A stretch of 5,900 nt of DNA from DATNBT01 sp964579765. Its GTDB lineage: Bacteria; Acidobacteriota; Vicinamibacteria; Vicinamibacterales; CAVVIG01. Below, piece by piece: positions 1 to 5,075 of this stretch; the stretch's first letter is position 1; every line of letters starts with the position of its first letter. Where the stretch lies: the NCBI GenBank assembly GCA_964579765.1, contig CAZOIK010000427.1:1-5900 (forward strand). Reading direction: 5' to 3'. Below the pieces are notes generated by a model, which was not told the origin of the DNA, did not search any database, and was given only the letters and a program-made list of their open reading frames with translations. The position numbers and the translations under genes were made by a program.

Positions 1-744
1 CACGTGCATCGTCGACAGCCCGTCCCAGACGACGTCGGCGAAGTACGGCGAGATGTGATTCAGCGCCGCCGCTTTGACCAGCGGCTCGTGCGCGGTGGTG
101 AGCATCGACAGGCAGGATCCGAGACTGGTGCCGAGAATGCCGATCGATTGGTAGCCTTGCGCGTGCAGCCAGGCGATCGCCTGTCGCGCGTCCTTCACCG
201 CCTGCCGGCAGACCTGCGCCGTTCGGCCGACGTTGGCGCTGACGATGTAGTCGGCGCGCGTCAGTTCCGGCGGCATGCGCGCGTCGTGATAGGGAAGGCT
301 CAAGCGCAGCGCGGAGAGGCCGAAGCGGTTGAGCAGCCGGCACAGGCCGACGTGCCCGCCGGTGTCCGCGTTCCACTGCGGCAGCACGAGCACCGCGGCC
401 CGCGGCGCGCCGCCACGCGCGCGCGCGGCGAAGTAGCGGCAGTACACCGTGTTGTTCTCAGGATGCGGCGTCGGAAACGCCGTCGGAAACGACAGCAGCC
501 GATCGCCGTCCGCCGACGGCGCGCTGGCCAGCGCGTAGTCGCTCGTGGGCGGCGGCGTGAAGAACGTGTCGCTGTCCTCCATCACGTCCGACACCCAGTG
601 ATGCACGACGGAGCGGGCCGACGCGCCGGGCGCGTCGCCGTTGCGCGGAATCCAGTCGAGGCCCCAGTCGAATTCGCGGACGACGCGATCGGTCGTCGAG
701 GCGGCGAGCCGCCGCTCCCAGGCGTGAAACGCGGTTTGCAGCAC
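1..744 (-). CDS. alpha/beta-hydrolase family protein, C-terminus beyond the left edge
   Basis: An uninterrupted - strand frame of 248 codons runs from a GTG at 744-742 off the left edge. I chose this GTG because an in-frame TGA lies two codons upstream and no ATG lies between. The product begins MLQTAFHAWERRL. A beta-strand and turn (AAVLVLPQWN, about 116-125) is followed by GGH at 129-131. The nucleophile elbow GTSLG is at 205-209 with Ser207 as presumed nucleophile, preceded by the strand IGIL and followed by a small-residue helix. The catalytic acid and histidine would lie past the edge. The long N-terminal extension before the hydrolase core recalls ABHD18-like proteins, but this is a weak impression and the substrate is unknown. 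No signal peptide is visible. No clear Shine-Dalgarno precedes the GTG, and a TATAGC box lies only 11 nt upstream, so the transcript may be nearly leaderless. The gene is divergent from the lysine operon and need not be related to it. Confidence 0.82.
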   Translation of the reverse strand, partial: MLQTAFHAWERRLAASTTDRVVREFDWGLDWIPRNGDAPGASARSVVHHWVSDVMEDSDTFFTPPPTSDYALASAPSADGDRLLSFPTAFPTPHPENNTVYCRYFAARARGGAPRAAVLVLPQWNADTGGHVGLCRLLNRFGLSALRLSLPYHDARMPPELTRADYIVSANVGRTAQVCRQAVKDARQAIAWLHAQGYQSIGILGTSLGSCLSMLTTAHEPLVKAAALNHISPYFADVVWDGLSTMHV

Positions 745-763
745 GGAGCTTCAATGCTATACT
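736..763 (+). promoter_or_regulatory. candidate sigma70-type promoter for the lysine operon
   Basis: A TATACT hexamer (758-763, 5/6 to TATAAT) stands out in GC-rich surroundings. A weak -35-like TTGCAG (736-741, 3/6) lies 16 nt upstream. Transcription would start near 770, at the 5' end of the structured leader. The promoter overlaps the start codon of the divergent hydrolase at 744. Supporting logic: the terminator at 901-938 needs a + strand transcript that begins in this intergenic region. Confidence 0.5.
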
Positions 764-772
764 CATCGGCTC

Positions 773-862
773 ATGCCGTTCTCTCTTGACGCGCAGAAGA
801 GCATCAAGTGCAGCCCGCGAAAGCGGGCGCGCCGCGTCGGGGACGTTGTGCTCGGGAGTTAG
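773..862 (+). CDS. possible leader peptide (29 aa, Lys/Arg-rich)
   Basis: An ATG at 773 opens a 29-codon frame that ends at TAG 860-862. The peptide has three lysines (residues 9, 12, 17; all AAG) and four arginines (16, 18, 20, 21). The ATG lies only about 3 nt after the predicted transcription start, so translation would be leaderless. In a classical attenuation model, a ribosome stalled on the Lys codons (797-823) would disrupt the 785-793/833-841 stem and free 834-854 for the antiterminator. A ribosome reaching the stop would cover 849-854 and favour the terminator. Against it: Lys codons are not consecutive, and GC-rich hairpin sequence often yields Arg-rich frames by chance. Real translation is uncertain. 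Confidence 0.3.
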   Translation: MPFSLDAQKSIKCSPRKRARRVGDVVLGS

Positions 863-908
863 TCAGGACTGACACTCAGTCGCATCGCGAGCGAAACAGC
901 GCCGACGC
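834..908 (+). promoter_or_regulatory. candidate antiterminator helix
   Basis: GCGTCGG (834-840) pairs with CCGACGC (902-908). The helix continues as CGTTG (844-848) with CAGCG (897-901, one G-U) and, after an AAA bulge, TGCTCG (849-854) with CGAGCG (888-893, one terminal U-G). An apical hairpin GACTGA-CAC-TCAGTC (867-881) sits inside. This arm consumes the terminator's 5' strand (901-908), so both cannot form at once. Pairing was found by eye and no folding energy was computed. Confidence 0.55.
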
Positions 909-938
909 AGGTTGAAAAACCGCGTCGGCTTTTTTTTT
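901..938 (+). terminator. intrinsic (Rho-independent) terminator upstream of asd
   Basis: GCCGACGC (901-908) pairs perfectly with GCGTCGGC (922-929). After one bulged A the stem continues as GGTT-GAAA-AACC (910-921), capped by a GNRA tetraloop. Nine T residues follow (930-938). The hairpin and U-tract are textbook and oriented for + strand transcription. The only gene to the left is transcribed away from it, so it must act on transcripts starting within the 745-900 leader. This points to conditional attenuation of the lysine operon or, less likely, the end of a short independent RNA. Confidence 0.9.
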
Positions 939-940
939 GA

Positions 941-957
941 CACGAAGGGCACGAAGG
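941..957 (+). repeat. short direct repeat in the asd 5' UTR
   Basis: CACGAAGG occurs at 941-948 and again at 950-957, separated by one G (9-nt period). The second copy supplies the Shine-Dalgarno-like AAGGA of asd. It may be a remnant of a dispersed short intergenic repeat. Confidence 0.7.
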
Positions 958-958
958 A
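954..958 (+). promoter_or_regulatory. asd ribosome binding site
   Basis: AAGGA lies 8 nt before ATG 967. It decides the start in favour of 967 over the in-frame TTG at 937, which falls in the terminator U-tract and would add a non-conserved basic extension. Confidence 0.75.
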
Positions 959-966
959 ACAAGAAC

Positions 967-2010
967 ATGGCGCAGATCGAAGTCGGGATTCTGGGGGCAA
1001 CGGGGATGGTGGGGCAGCAGTTCATCGCGCTGCTCGCGAAGCATCCGTGGTTCAAAGTGACGTGGCTCGGCGCGAGCGAGCGCTCGTCGGGCAAGACGTT
1101 TCGCGACGCCGCGGCCTGGCGCCTGCCGGCCGCGCTGCCCGACGACGTGGCGAAACTCGTCGTCGAGACGGCGGCGCCGGGAAACGCGCCGAAGGTGATG
1201 TTCTCCGGGCTCGATTCGTCGGTCGCCGGCGAGATCGAGGGCGCATTCGCAAGCGCCGGCCATCTCGTGATCAGCAACTCGAAGAACTACAGGATGGACC
1301 CCACGGTGCCGCTGATGGTGACTGAAGTCAACGCGGACCATCTGAAGCTGCTCGACCAGCAGCAGGCCGCGCGCGGCTGGAAGGGGCGCATCGTCACGAA
1401 CCCGAACTGCTCCGTGATCGCGCTGACGATGGCGCTCGCGCCGCTCCGGCCGTTCGGTCTTCGCAGCGTGCTGGTGACGACGCTGCAGGCGATCTCCGGC
1501 GCGGGCTATCCGGGCGTCGCGTCGTGGGACATCCTCGGCAACGTGATCCCCTTCATCAGCGGCGAAGAAGACAAGTTTCAGCCGGAGACGCAGAAAATTC
1601 TCGGACGGTTCGCGAACGGCGGCGTCGAAACGCATCCGGTCGTCGTGAGCGCGACAGCCACGCGCGTGCCCGTGCACGACGGCCACACGGTGTCGGCGTC
1701 GGTGAAGCTCGATCAGAAGGCTGATGAACGCGCGCTGATTGACGCGTTCAACAGCTTCCGCGGCCGTCCGCAGGAGTTGAACCTGCCGTCGGCGCCGAAA
1801 CAGCCGGTGGTCTATCTGCCGGAGCCGAACCGACCGCAGCCGGCGCTCGACGTCACTCGCGACGGCGGCATGCAGGTGACCGTCGGCCGTCTGCGCCCGT
1901 GCCCGGTGCTCGACCACAAGTTCGTCGCGCTCGGCCACAACACGATTCGCGGCGCGGCGGGCGCGGCGATCCTCAACGCGGAGCTGATGCGCCAGGAAGG
2001 CCTCCTGTGA
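967..2010 (+). CDS. asd: aspartate-semialdehyde dehydrogenase, archaeal/fungal-type
   Basis: This cytoplasmic enzyme catalyses NADPH-dependent reduction of aspartyl-4-phosphate to aspartate-4-semialdehyde, the branch point to lysine/DAP and to threonine/methionine. The product is 347 aa from ATG 967. A Rossmann nucleotide-binding loop GATGMVGQ is at residues 10-17. The catalytic cysteine is Cys148 in NPNCS (145-149). SGAGYPG (177-183) and the RVPVHDGH block (233-240, His240 as likely acid/base) belong to the catalytic domain. The GEEDK stretch near 199-203, the overall length and the motif wording match the archaeal/eukaryotic-like Asd branch rather than the E. coli form, as far as I can judge without alignment. 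It is the first gene of the operon, directly downstream of the attenuator. It ends in a 4-nt overlap with lysC, so the two are probably translationally coupled. Confidence 0.96.
   Translation: MAQIEVGILGATGMVGQQFIALLAKHPWFKVTWLGASERSSGKTFRDAAAWRLPAALPDDVAKLVVETAAPGNAPKVMFSGLDSSVAGEIEGAFASAGHLVISNSKNYRMDPTVPLMVTEVNADHLKLLDQQQAARGWKGRIVTNPNCSVIALTMALAPLRPFGLRSVLVTTLQAISGAGYPGVASWDILGNVIPFISGEEDKFQPETQKILGRFANGGVETHPVVVSATATRVPVHDGHTVSASVKLDQKADERALIDAFNSFRGRPQELNLPSAPKQPVVYLPEPNRPQPALDVTRDGGMQVTVGRLRPCPVLDHKFVALGHNTIRGAAGAAILNAELMRQEGLL
1994..2000 (+). promoter_or_regulatory. lysC ribosome binding site inside the end of asd
   Basis: AGGAAGG at 1994-2000 lies 6 nt before GTG 2007. It favours that GTG over the in-frame ATG at 2031 as the lysC start. 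The site sits in the last codons of asd, which fits reinitiation by ribosomes finishing asd. Confidence 0.75.
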
Positions 2011-3389
2011 GTACACCGCACTCGGTCGTCATGAAGTTCGGCGGCACGTCGGTCGCCGACGCGGACGCGATGACGCGCGTCGTGAACATCGTGCGGCGCC
2101 AGTGGGAGTCGCAGCCGGCCGGCGGCAAGCCGCCCGTGGTCGTCGTCTCGGCGCTGTCGAAGGTCACCGACGGGTTGATCCGGATCGCCGAGTCGGCTCG
2201 TGCCGGTGACGGCAGCAGCGCGCTGGCGCTCGTGGCCGAAGTGCTCGAGCGCCACCTGACGATCGCCCGGCTGCTGACAGGCGGGCCGCGGACGGATGCG
2301 CTCGTGGACGACTTGCGCGCGCAGTTCGGCGAGCTGACGGCGCTGGTGACGTCGCTCGCGGCCGCACGCGCGGTCACACCGCGCGACCACGACACGATCG
2401 TCGCGATGGGCGAGCTCGCCAGCAGCCGCATCGTCGCCGCCGCGTTCGCCGAGCGGCAGCTGCCCGGTGTCTGGGTGGACGCACGCCAGATCCTCGTCAC
2501 CGACGCCGAGCATATGGCCGCGGTGCCCGACATGGACGCGACGTGCGCGAAGGCCCTCGCAACGATCGCGCCGATCACGGCACGCCAGCAGATCCCGGTG
2601 CTCGGCGGCTTCATCGGCGCGACGCGCGACGGCGTGACGACGACGCTCGGACGCGGCGGCTCGGACTACTCGGCGGCGATTTTCGGTGCATGCCTGGACG
2701 TGGACGAGATTCAGATCTGGACCGACGTGGACGGCATGCTGACGGCCGACCCGCGGGTGGTGCCGGCGCCGCGGGTGGTGCCGCATCTGAGCTTCGCCGA
2801 GGCGTCAGAGCTCGCCTACTTCGGCGCCAAGGTGCTGCACCCCGCCACGATCCTCCCGGCCGTCACGAAGAACATCCCCGTCCGCATCCTCAATTCCCGT
2901 CAGCCGCAGAATCCGGGTACGCTCATCACGTCGGAGGCGCGCCGTGAGGGCCACCTCGCGGCGCTCGCCTGCAAGCGGGACGTGACGGTCGTTGACATCA
3001 CCTCGACGCGGATGTTCATGGCGCACGGCTTCCTCCGGCGGCTTTTCGAGGTGTTCGAGCGGTTCAAGACGGCGGTCGATGTCGTGACGACGTCGGAGGT
3101 CAGCGTCTCGGTGACCGTTGACGACACGCGGAGGCTCGACGAGATCGTGTCGGCGCTGCGCGGGTTTGCCGACGTCTCGACGGAGCCGAAGATGGCGATC
3201 GTGTCGGTCGTCGGGGATCGGCTGCACGACGATCCCGGCAACTTCGCGCGCGCGATCGTCGCGCTGGGTAAAATCCCCCTGCGGCTCGTGTCGCAGGCGT
3301 CGTCGCGCCGGACGTTCACGTTCGTGCTGCCGGACGGCGGCGTCACGGACGCGATGACGAGGTTGCACAACGAGTTCTTCGCGGATTGA
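2007..3389 (+). CDS. lysC: aspartate kinase, monofunctional LysC type
   Basis: The enzyme phosphorylates L-aspartate with ATP, the first committed step of the aspartate family. The product is 460 aa from GTG 2007, whose GTGA overlaps the asd stop. The N-terminal amino-acid-kinase domain (about 1-310) shows KFGGTSV at 10-16, TLGRGGSDYSAAI at 213-225, the WTDVDGMLTADPR segment at 238-250 and FGAKVLHPATI at 272-282. The C-terminal part (about 325-460) holds two ACT-like units, with GFLRRLFEVF and TTSEVSVSVTVDD at 341-373. Length and wording resemble E. coli LysC (449 aa). There is no homoserine dehydrogenase domain, so it is not ThrA or MetL. In E. coli LysC the lysine effector binds in the first ACT unit. 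The equivalent Met336, Gly341, Phe342 and Asp358 are present, so lysine feedback is plausible but inferred. Starting at ATG 2031 would lose only eight residues before the conserved core. Confidence 0.96.
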   Translation: MSTPHSVVMKFGGTSVADADAMTRVVNIVRRQWESQPAGGKPPVVVVSALSKVTDGLIRIAESARAGDGSSALALVAEVLERHLTIARLLTGGPRTDALVDDLRAQFGELTALVTSLAAARAVTPRDHDTIVAMGELASSRIVAAAFAERQLPGVWVDARQILVTDAEHMAAVPDMDATCAKALATIAPITARQQIPVLGGFIGATRDGVTTTLGRGGSDYSAAIFGACLDVDEIQIWTDVDGMLTADPRVVPAPRVVPHLSFAEASELAYFGAKVLHPATILPAVTKNIPVRILNSRQPQNPGTLITSEARREGHLAALACKRDVTVVDITSTRMFMAHGFLRRLFEVFERFKTAVDVVTTSEVSVSVTVDDTRRLDEIVSALRGFADVSTEPKMAIVSVVGDRLHDDPGNFARAIVALGKIPLRLVSQASSRRTFTFVLPDGGVTDAMTRLHNEFFAD

Positions 3390-3390
3390 G

Positions 3391-3408
3391 GCAGGCCTGA
3401 AGGCCTGC
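3391..3408 (+). repeat. perfect inverted repeat in the lysC-dapB gap
   Basis: GCAGGCC-TGAA-GGCCTGC forms a 7-bp perfect stem with a 4-nt loop. It fills most of the 26-nt gap between the lysC stop and dapB. No U-tract follows, so it is not an intrinsic terminator. The only Shine-Dalgarno-like AAGG for dapB (3400-3403) lies in its loop and 3' arm, so folding could limit dapB initiation. It could also stabilise the mRNA upstream or be a copy of a dispersed palindromic element. Confidence 0.75.
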
Positions 3409-3415
3409 ACGGCAT

Positions 3416-4150
3416 ATGCGCATACTGCTCGTCGGTTACGGCAAGATGGGGAAGATGATCGAGGGACTCGCGCCCGAGTTCGGGGGCGAGGTTGCGGGCA
3501 AGATCGATCCCGAGGCGCCCGACGGCCGGGAGGGCCCCGACTCGAGCCGGTGGAACGGCGTTGACGTCGCGATAGACTTCTCGACGCCGGACTCGGTGGC
3601 GAAGAACGTCCCCGTCCTCGCCGGCCGCGGTATCAGCGTCGTCATTGGCACGACCGGTTGGCAGAAGGACGAGCCCGCAATCCGGCGCGCGGTCGCCGAC
3701 ACGGGCGTCGGCATCGTCGCGGCGGCGAACTTCTCGACGGGGGTCATTCTGTTCGAGGCCGTCGTCGCGCGCGCGGCGCAGCTCTTCGGCGCGCACCAGG
3801 AGTTCGGCGCGTGGATCACCGAGGCGCATCACAAGACGAAGAAGGACGCGCCGTCGGGTACCGCGCTGATGCTGAAGCGGACGATGGAGGGGGCGGGCTA
3901 CAGCCGTCCGATCGACATGTCGTCGGTCCGAGCCGGGTTCATCCCCGGCGTGCACTCTGTCGGGTTCGACGGCCCGGCCGATACGATTACGCTCACCCAC
4001 ACGGCGCGCGATCGATCGGCTTTCGCGCGCGGCGCGCTGCTGGCGGCACAGTGGGTGAAGGGGAAACGCGGCTGGTTCGACATGCACGACGTCCTCGGAC
4101 TCGATAAGGTCGATTGGCGCGAGACAACGGAAGTAAGAAGTAAGAAGTAA
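3416..4150 (+). CDS. dapB: 4-hydroxy-tetrahydrodipicolinate reductase
   Basis: The enzyme reduces the DapA product to tetrahydrodipicolinate with NAD(P)H. The product is 244 aa, shorter than E. coli DapB (273 aa) but within the range of compact bacterial forms. The Rossmann loop GYGKMG is at 7-12, immediately after the start, which supports ATG 3416. DFSTP (54-58) and GTTGW (78-82) line the cofactor site. The catalytic EAHHKTKKDAPSGTA block is at 136-150, with His138, His139 and Lys143 as the expected acid/base and substrate-binding residues. GVHSVGFDG (178-186), HTARDRSAFARGAL (195-208) and the C-terminal Rossmann return follow. It lies 26 nt after lysC and 16 nt before dapA. The last codons are made of a 7-nt tandem repeat, so the C-terminal RSKK tail is repeat-derived. 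The ribosome binding site is weak and lies within a hairpin. Confidence 0.96.
   Translation: MRILLVGYGKMGKMIEGLAPEFGGEVAGKIDPEAPDGREGPDSSRWNGVDVAIDFSTPDSVAKNVPVLAGRGISVVIGTTGWQKDEPAIRRAVADTGVGIVAAANFSTGVILFEAVVARAAQLFGAHQEFGAWITEAHHKTKKDAPSGTALMLKRTMEGAGYSRPIDMSSVRAGFIPGVHSVGFDGPADTITLTHTARDRSAFARGALLAAQWVKGKRGWFDMHDVLGLDKVDWRETTEVRSKK
4130..4150 (+). repeat. three tandem copies of GAAGTAA at the dapB stop
   Basis: GAAGTAA occurs at 4130-4136, 4137-4143 and 4144-4150, followed by a partial GAA. The 7-nt period shifts frame at each copy, so the three TAA triplets (4134, 4141, 4148) occupy all three frames. The last one is the dapB stop. Confidence 0.9.
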
Positions 4151-4166
4151 GAACTGGGGAATACAC

Positions 4167-5066
4167 ATGCGGACGAAATTCACCGGGCTCGGCACGGCGC
4201 TGGTCACGCCGTTCACGAAGAGCGGCGAGATGGACGAGAAGGCCGTCCGCCGCCTCGGCCGGCGGCAGATTGACAACGGCGTGCACTTCCTCGTGCCCGC
4301 CGGGACGACCGGCGAGAACCCGACGCTCGAGGTGTCCGAGCGGCTCCGCATGGTGGAGATCCTCGCCGACGAAGCGAACGGGCAGGTGCCGATCCTCGCG
4401 GGCTGTGGCGGCTACAACACGAAAGAGATCGTGCACCTCGCGAAGGAGATGCAGAAGGCCGGCGCCGACGGCCTGCTCTCAGTGACGCCGTACTACAACA
4501 AGCCGACGCAGGAAGGCATCGTCCAGCACTTCACGGCGATTGCCGACGCGACGCCGCTGCCGATCGTGCTCTACAACATCGCGGGCCGCACGGGCGTGAA
4601 CATCGAGACGCCGACCGTCGCGCGCCTCGCGCAGCTGCCGACCGTCGTCGGCGTGAAAGAAGCCTCCGGCAGCTTGTCGCAGATGTGCGACGTCCTCCGA
4701 TCGACGCCGTCCGACTTCATCGTGCTCTCGGGAGACGACGCGCTGACGCTGCCGCTGATGGCGGTCGGCGGCCGCGGCGTGATTTCGGTGGTGTCGAACG
4801 AGATCCCGAAAGAGATGTCGCAGATGGTCGAGCTCGCCGAACGCAACGACTTCGCGGCGGCGCGCGCGGTCCACAGCCGCGTCATCGGCCTGATGCAGGT
4901 CAACTTCGTCGAGAGCAATCCCGGTCCAGTGAAGTACGCGATGGCCGCGATGGGGCTGCTCGACGAGGCGTACCGCCTGCCGATGGTGCCGCCGAAGCCG
5001 GAGTCGAAGGCGAAGATCGACGCCGTGCTGAAATCACTGGGCCTGCTCAAGGCCGCGCTCGTGTAG
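4167..5066 (+). CDS. dapA: 4-hydroxy-tetrahydrodipicolinate synthase
   Basis: The enzyme condenses pyruvate with aspartate semialdehyde, the first step unique to lysine/DAP synthesis. The product is 299 aa, a (beta/alpha)8-barrel aldolase close to the usual 290-300 aa. The Schiff-base lysine is Lys164 in VGVKEASG. The proton-relay residues correspond to Thr47/Thr48 (GTTGE, 46-50), Tyr110 and Tyr136 (LYN). Arg141 (AGRTG) matches the substrate-carboxylate arginine. These DapA-specific residues argue against related lyases such as N-acetylneuraminate lyase. The start is set by GGGGA at 4156-4160, 6 nt before the ATG. Residues lining the E. coli lysine-inhibition site differ here (Asn51, Pro52, Val56, Arg59, Tyr83), so lysine sensitivity is doubtful. 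The stop is 9 nt before dapD. Confidence 0.97.
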   Translation: MRTKFTGLGTALVTPFTKSGEMDEKAVRRLGRRQIDNGVHFLVPAGTTGENPTLEVSERLRMVEILADEANGQVPILAGCGGYNTKEIVHLAKEMQKAGADGLLSVTPYYNKPTQEGIVQHFTAIADATPLPIVLYNIAGRTGVNIETPTVARLAQLPTVVGVKEASGSLSQMCDVLRSTPSDFIVLSGDDALTLPLMAVGGRGVISVVSNEIPKEMSQMVELAERNDFAAARAVHSRVIGLMQVNFVESNPGPVKYAMAAMGLLDEAYRLPMVPPKPESKAKIDAVLKSLGLLKAALV

Positions 5067-5075
5067 CCACCGACT

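Larger units (their letters stand above)
770..938 (+). promoter_or_regulatory. asd leader RNA: putative transcription attenuator or riboswitch
   Basis: This is a structured 5' leader between the candidate promoter and asd, ending in an intrinsic terminator. Seen directly: a 9-bp stem between 785-793 and 833-841 (six Watson-Crick pairs, two G-U, one C-G closing); inside it a perfect GCCCGC-GAAA-GCGGGC hairpin at 813-828; and complementarity of GAGCA (799-803) and CAA (805-807) with TGCTC (849-853) and TTG (846-848), which crosses the stem and would form a pseudoknot. The segment 834-854 can instead pair with 888-908, which removes the 5' arm of the terminator. The two states are mutually exclusive, as expected for an on/off attenuator. 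I do not see the conserved cores of the lysine, SAM-I, T-box, glycine, THF or cyclic-di-GMP classes. The ligand, if any, is unknown. Lysine or another aspartate-family amino acid is a guess from the downstream genes. Confidence 0.6.

Noticed and set aside
4..789. Long open + strand frame over the left region
   Set aside because: It lies antisense to the hydrolase frame, is Arg-rich and low in recognisable motifs, and runs through the terminator-proximal leader start. It is typical of GC-rich shadow frames.
764..938. Known lysine riboswitch or T-box leader
   Set aside because: The leader is too short for the five-helix lysine aptamer, and I see neither its conserved core nor a T-box sequence. 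A covariance search would settle it.
901..938. Terminator of an upstream gene
   Set aside because: The only upstream gene is transcribed leftwards from 744, away from this terminator.
937..966. TTG at 937 as the asd start
   Set aside because: It lies in the terminator U-tract, has no ribosome binding site, and would add a basic extension before the conserved start; ATG 967 has AAGGA at good spacing.
859..2016. Long - strand frame antisense to asd
   Set aside because: Arg/His-rich translation with no motifs; asd on the + strand is unambiguous.
4130..4150. CRISPR-like or phase-variation array
   Set aside because: There are only three 7-nt copies without spacers, at a gene end where slippage would scarcely alter the product.
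2900..4351. Long - strand frame across lysC, dapB and dapA
   Set aside because: It spans three well-supported genes on the opposite strand and has shadow-frame composition.
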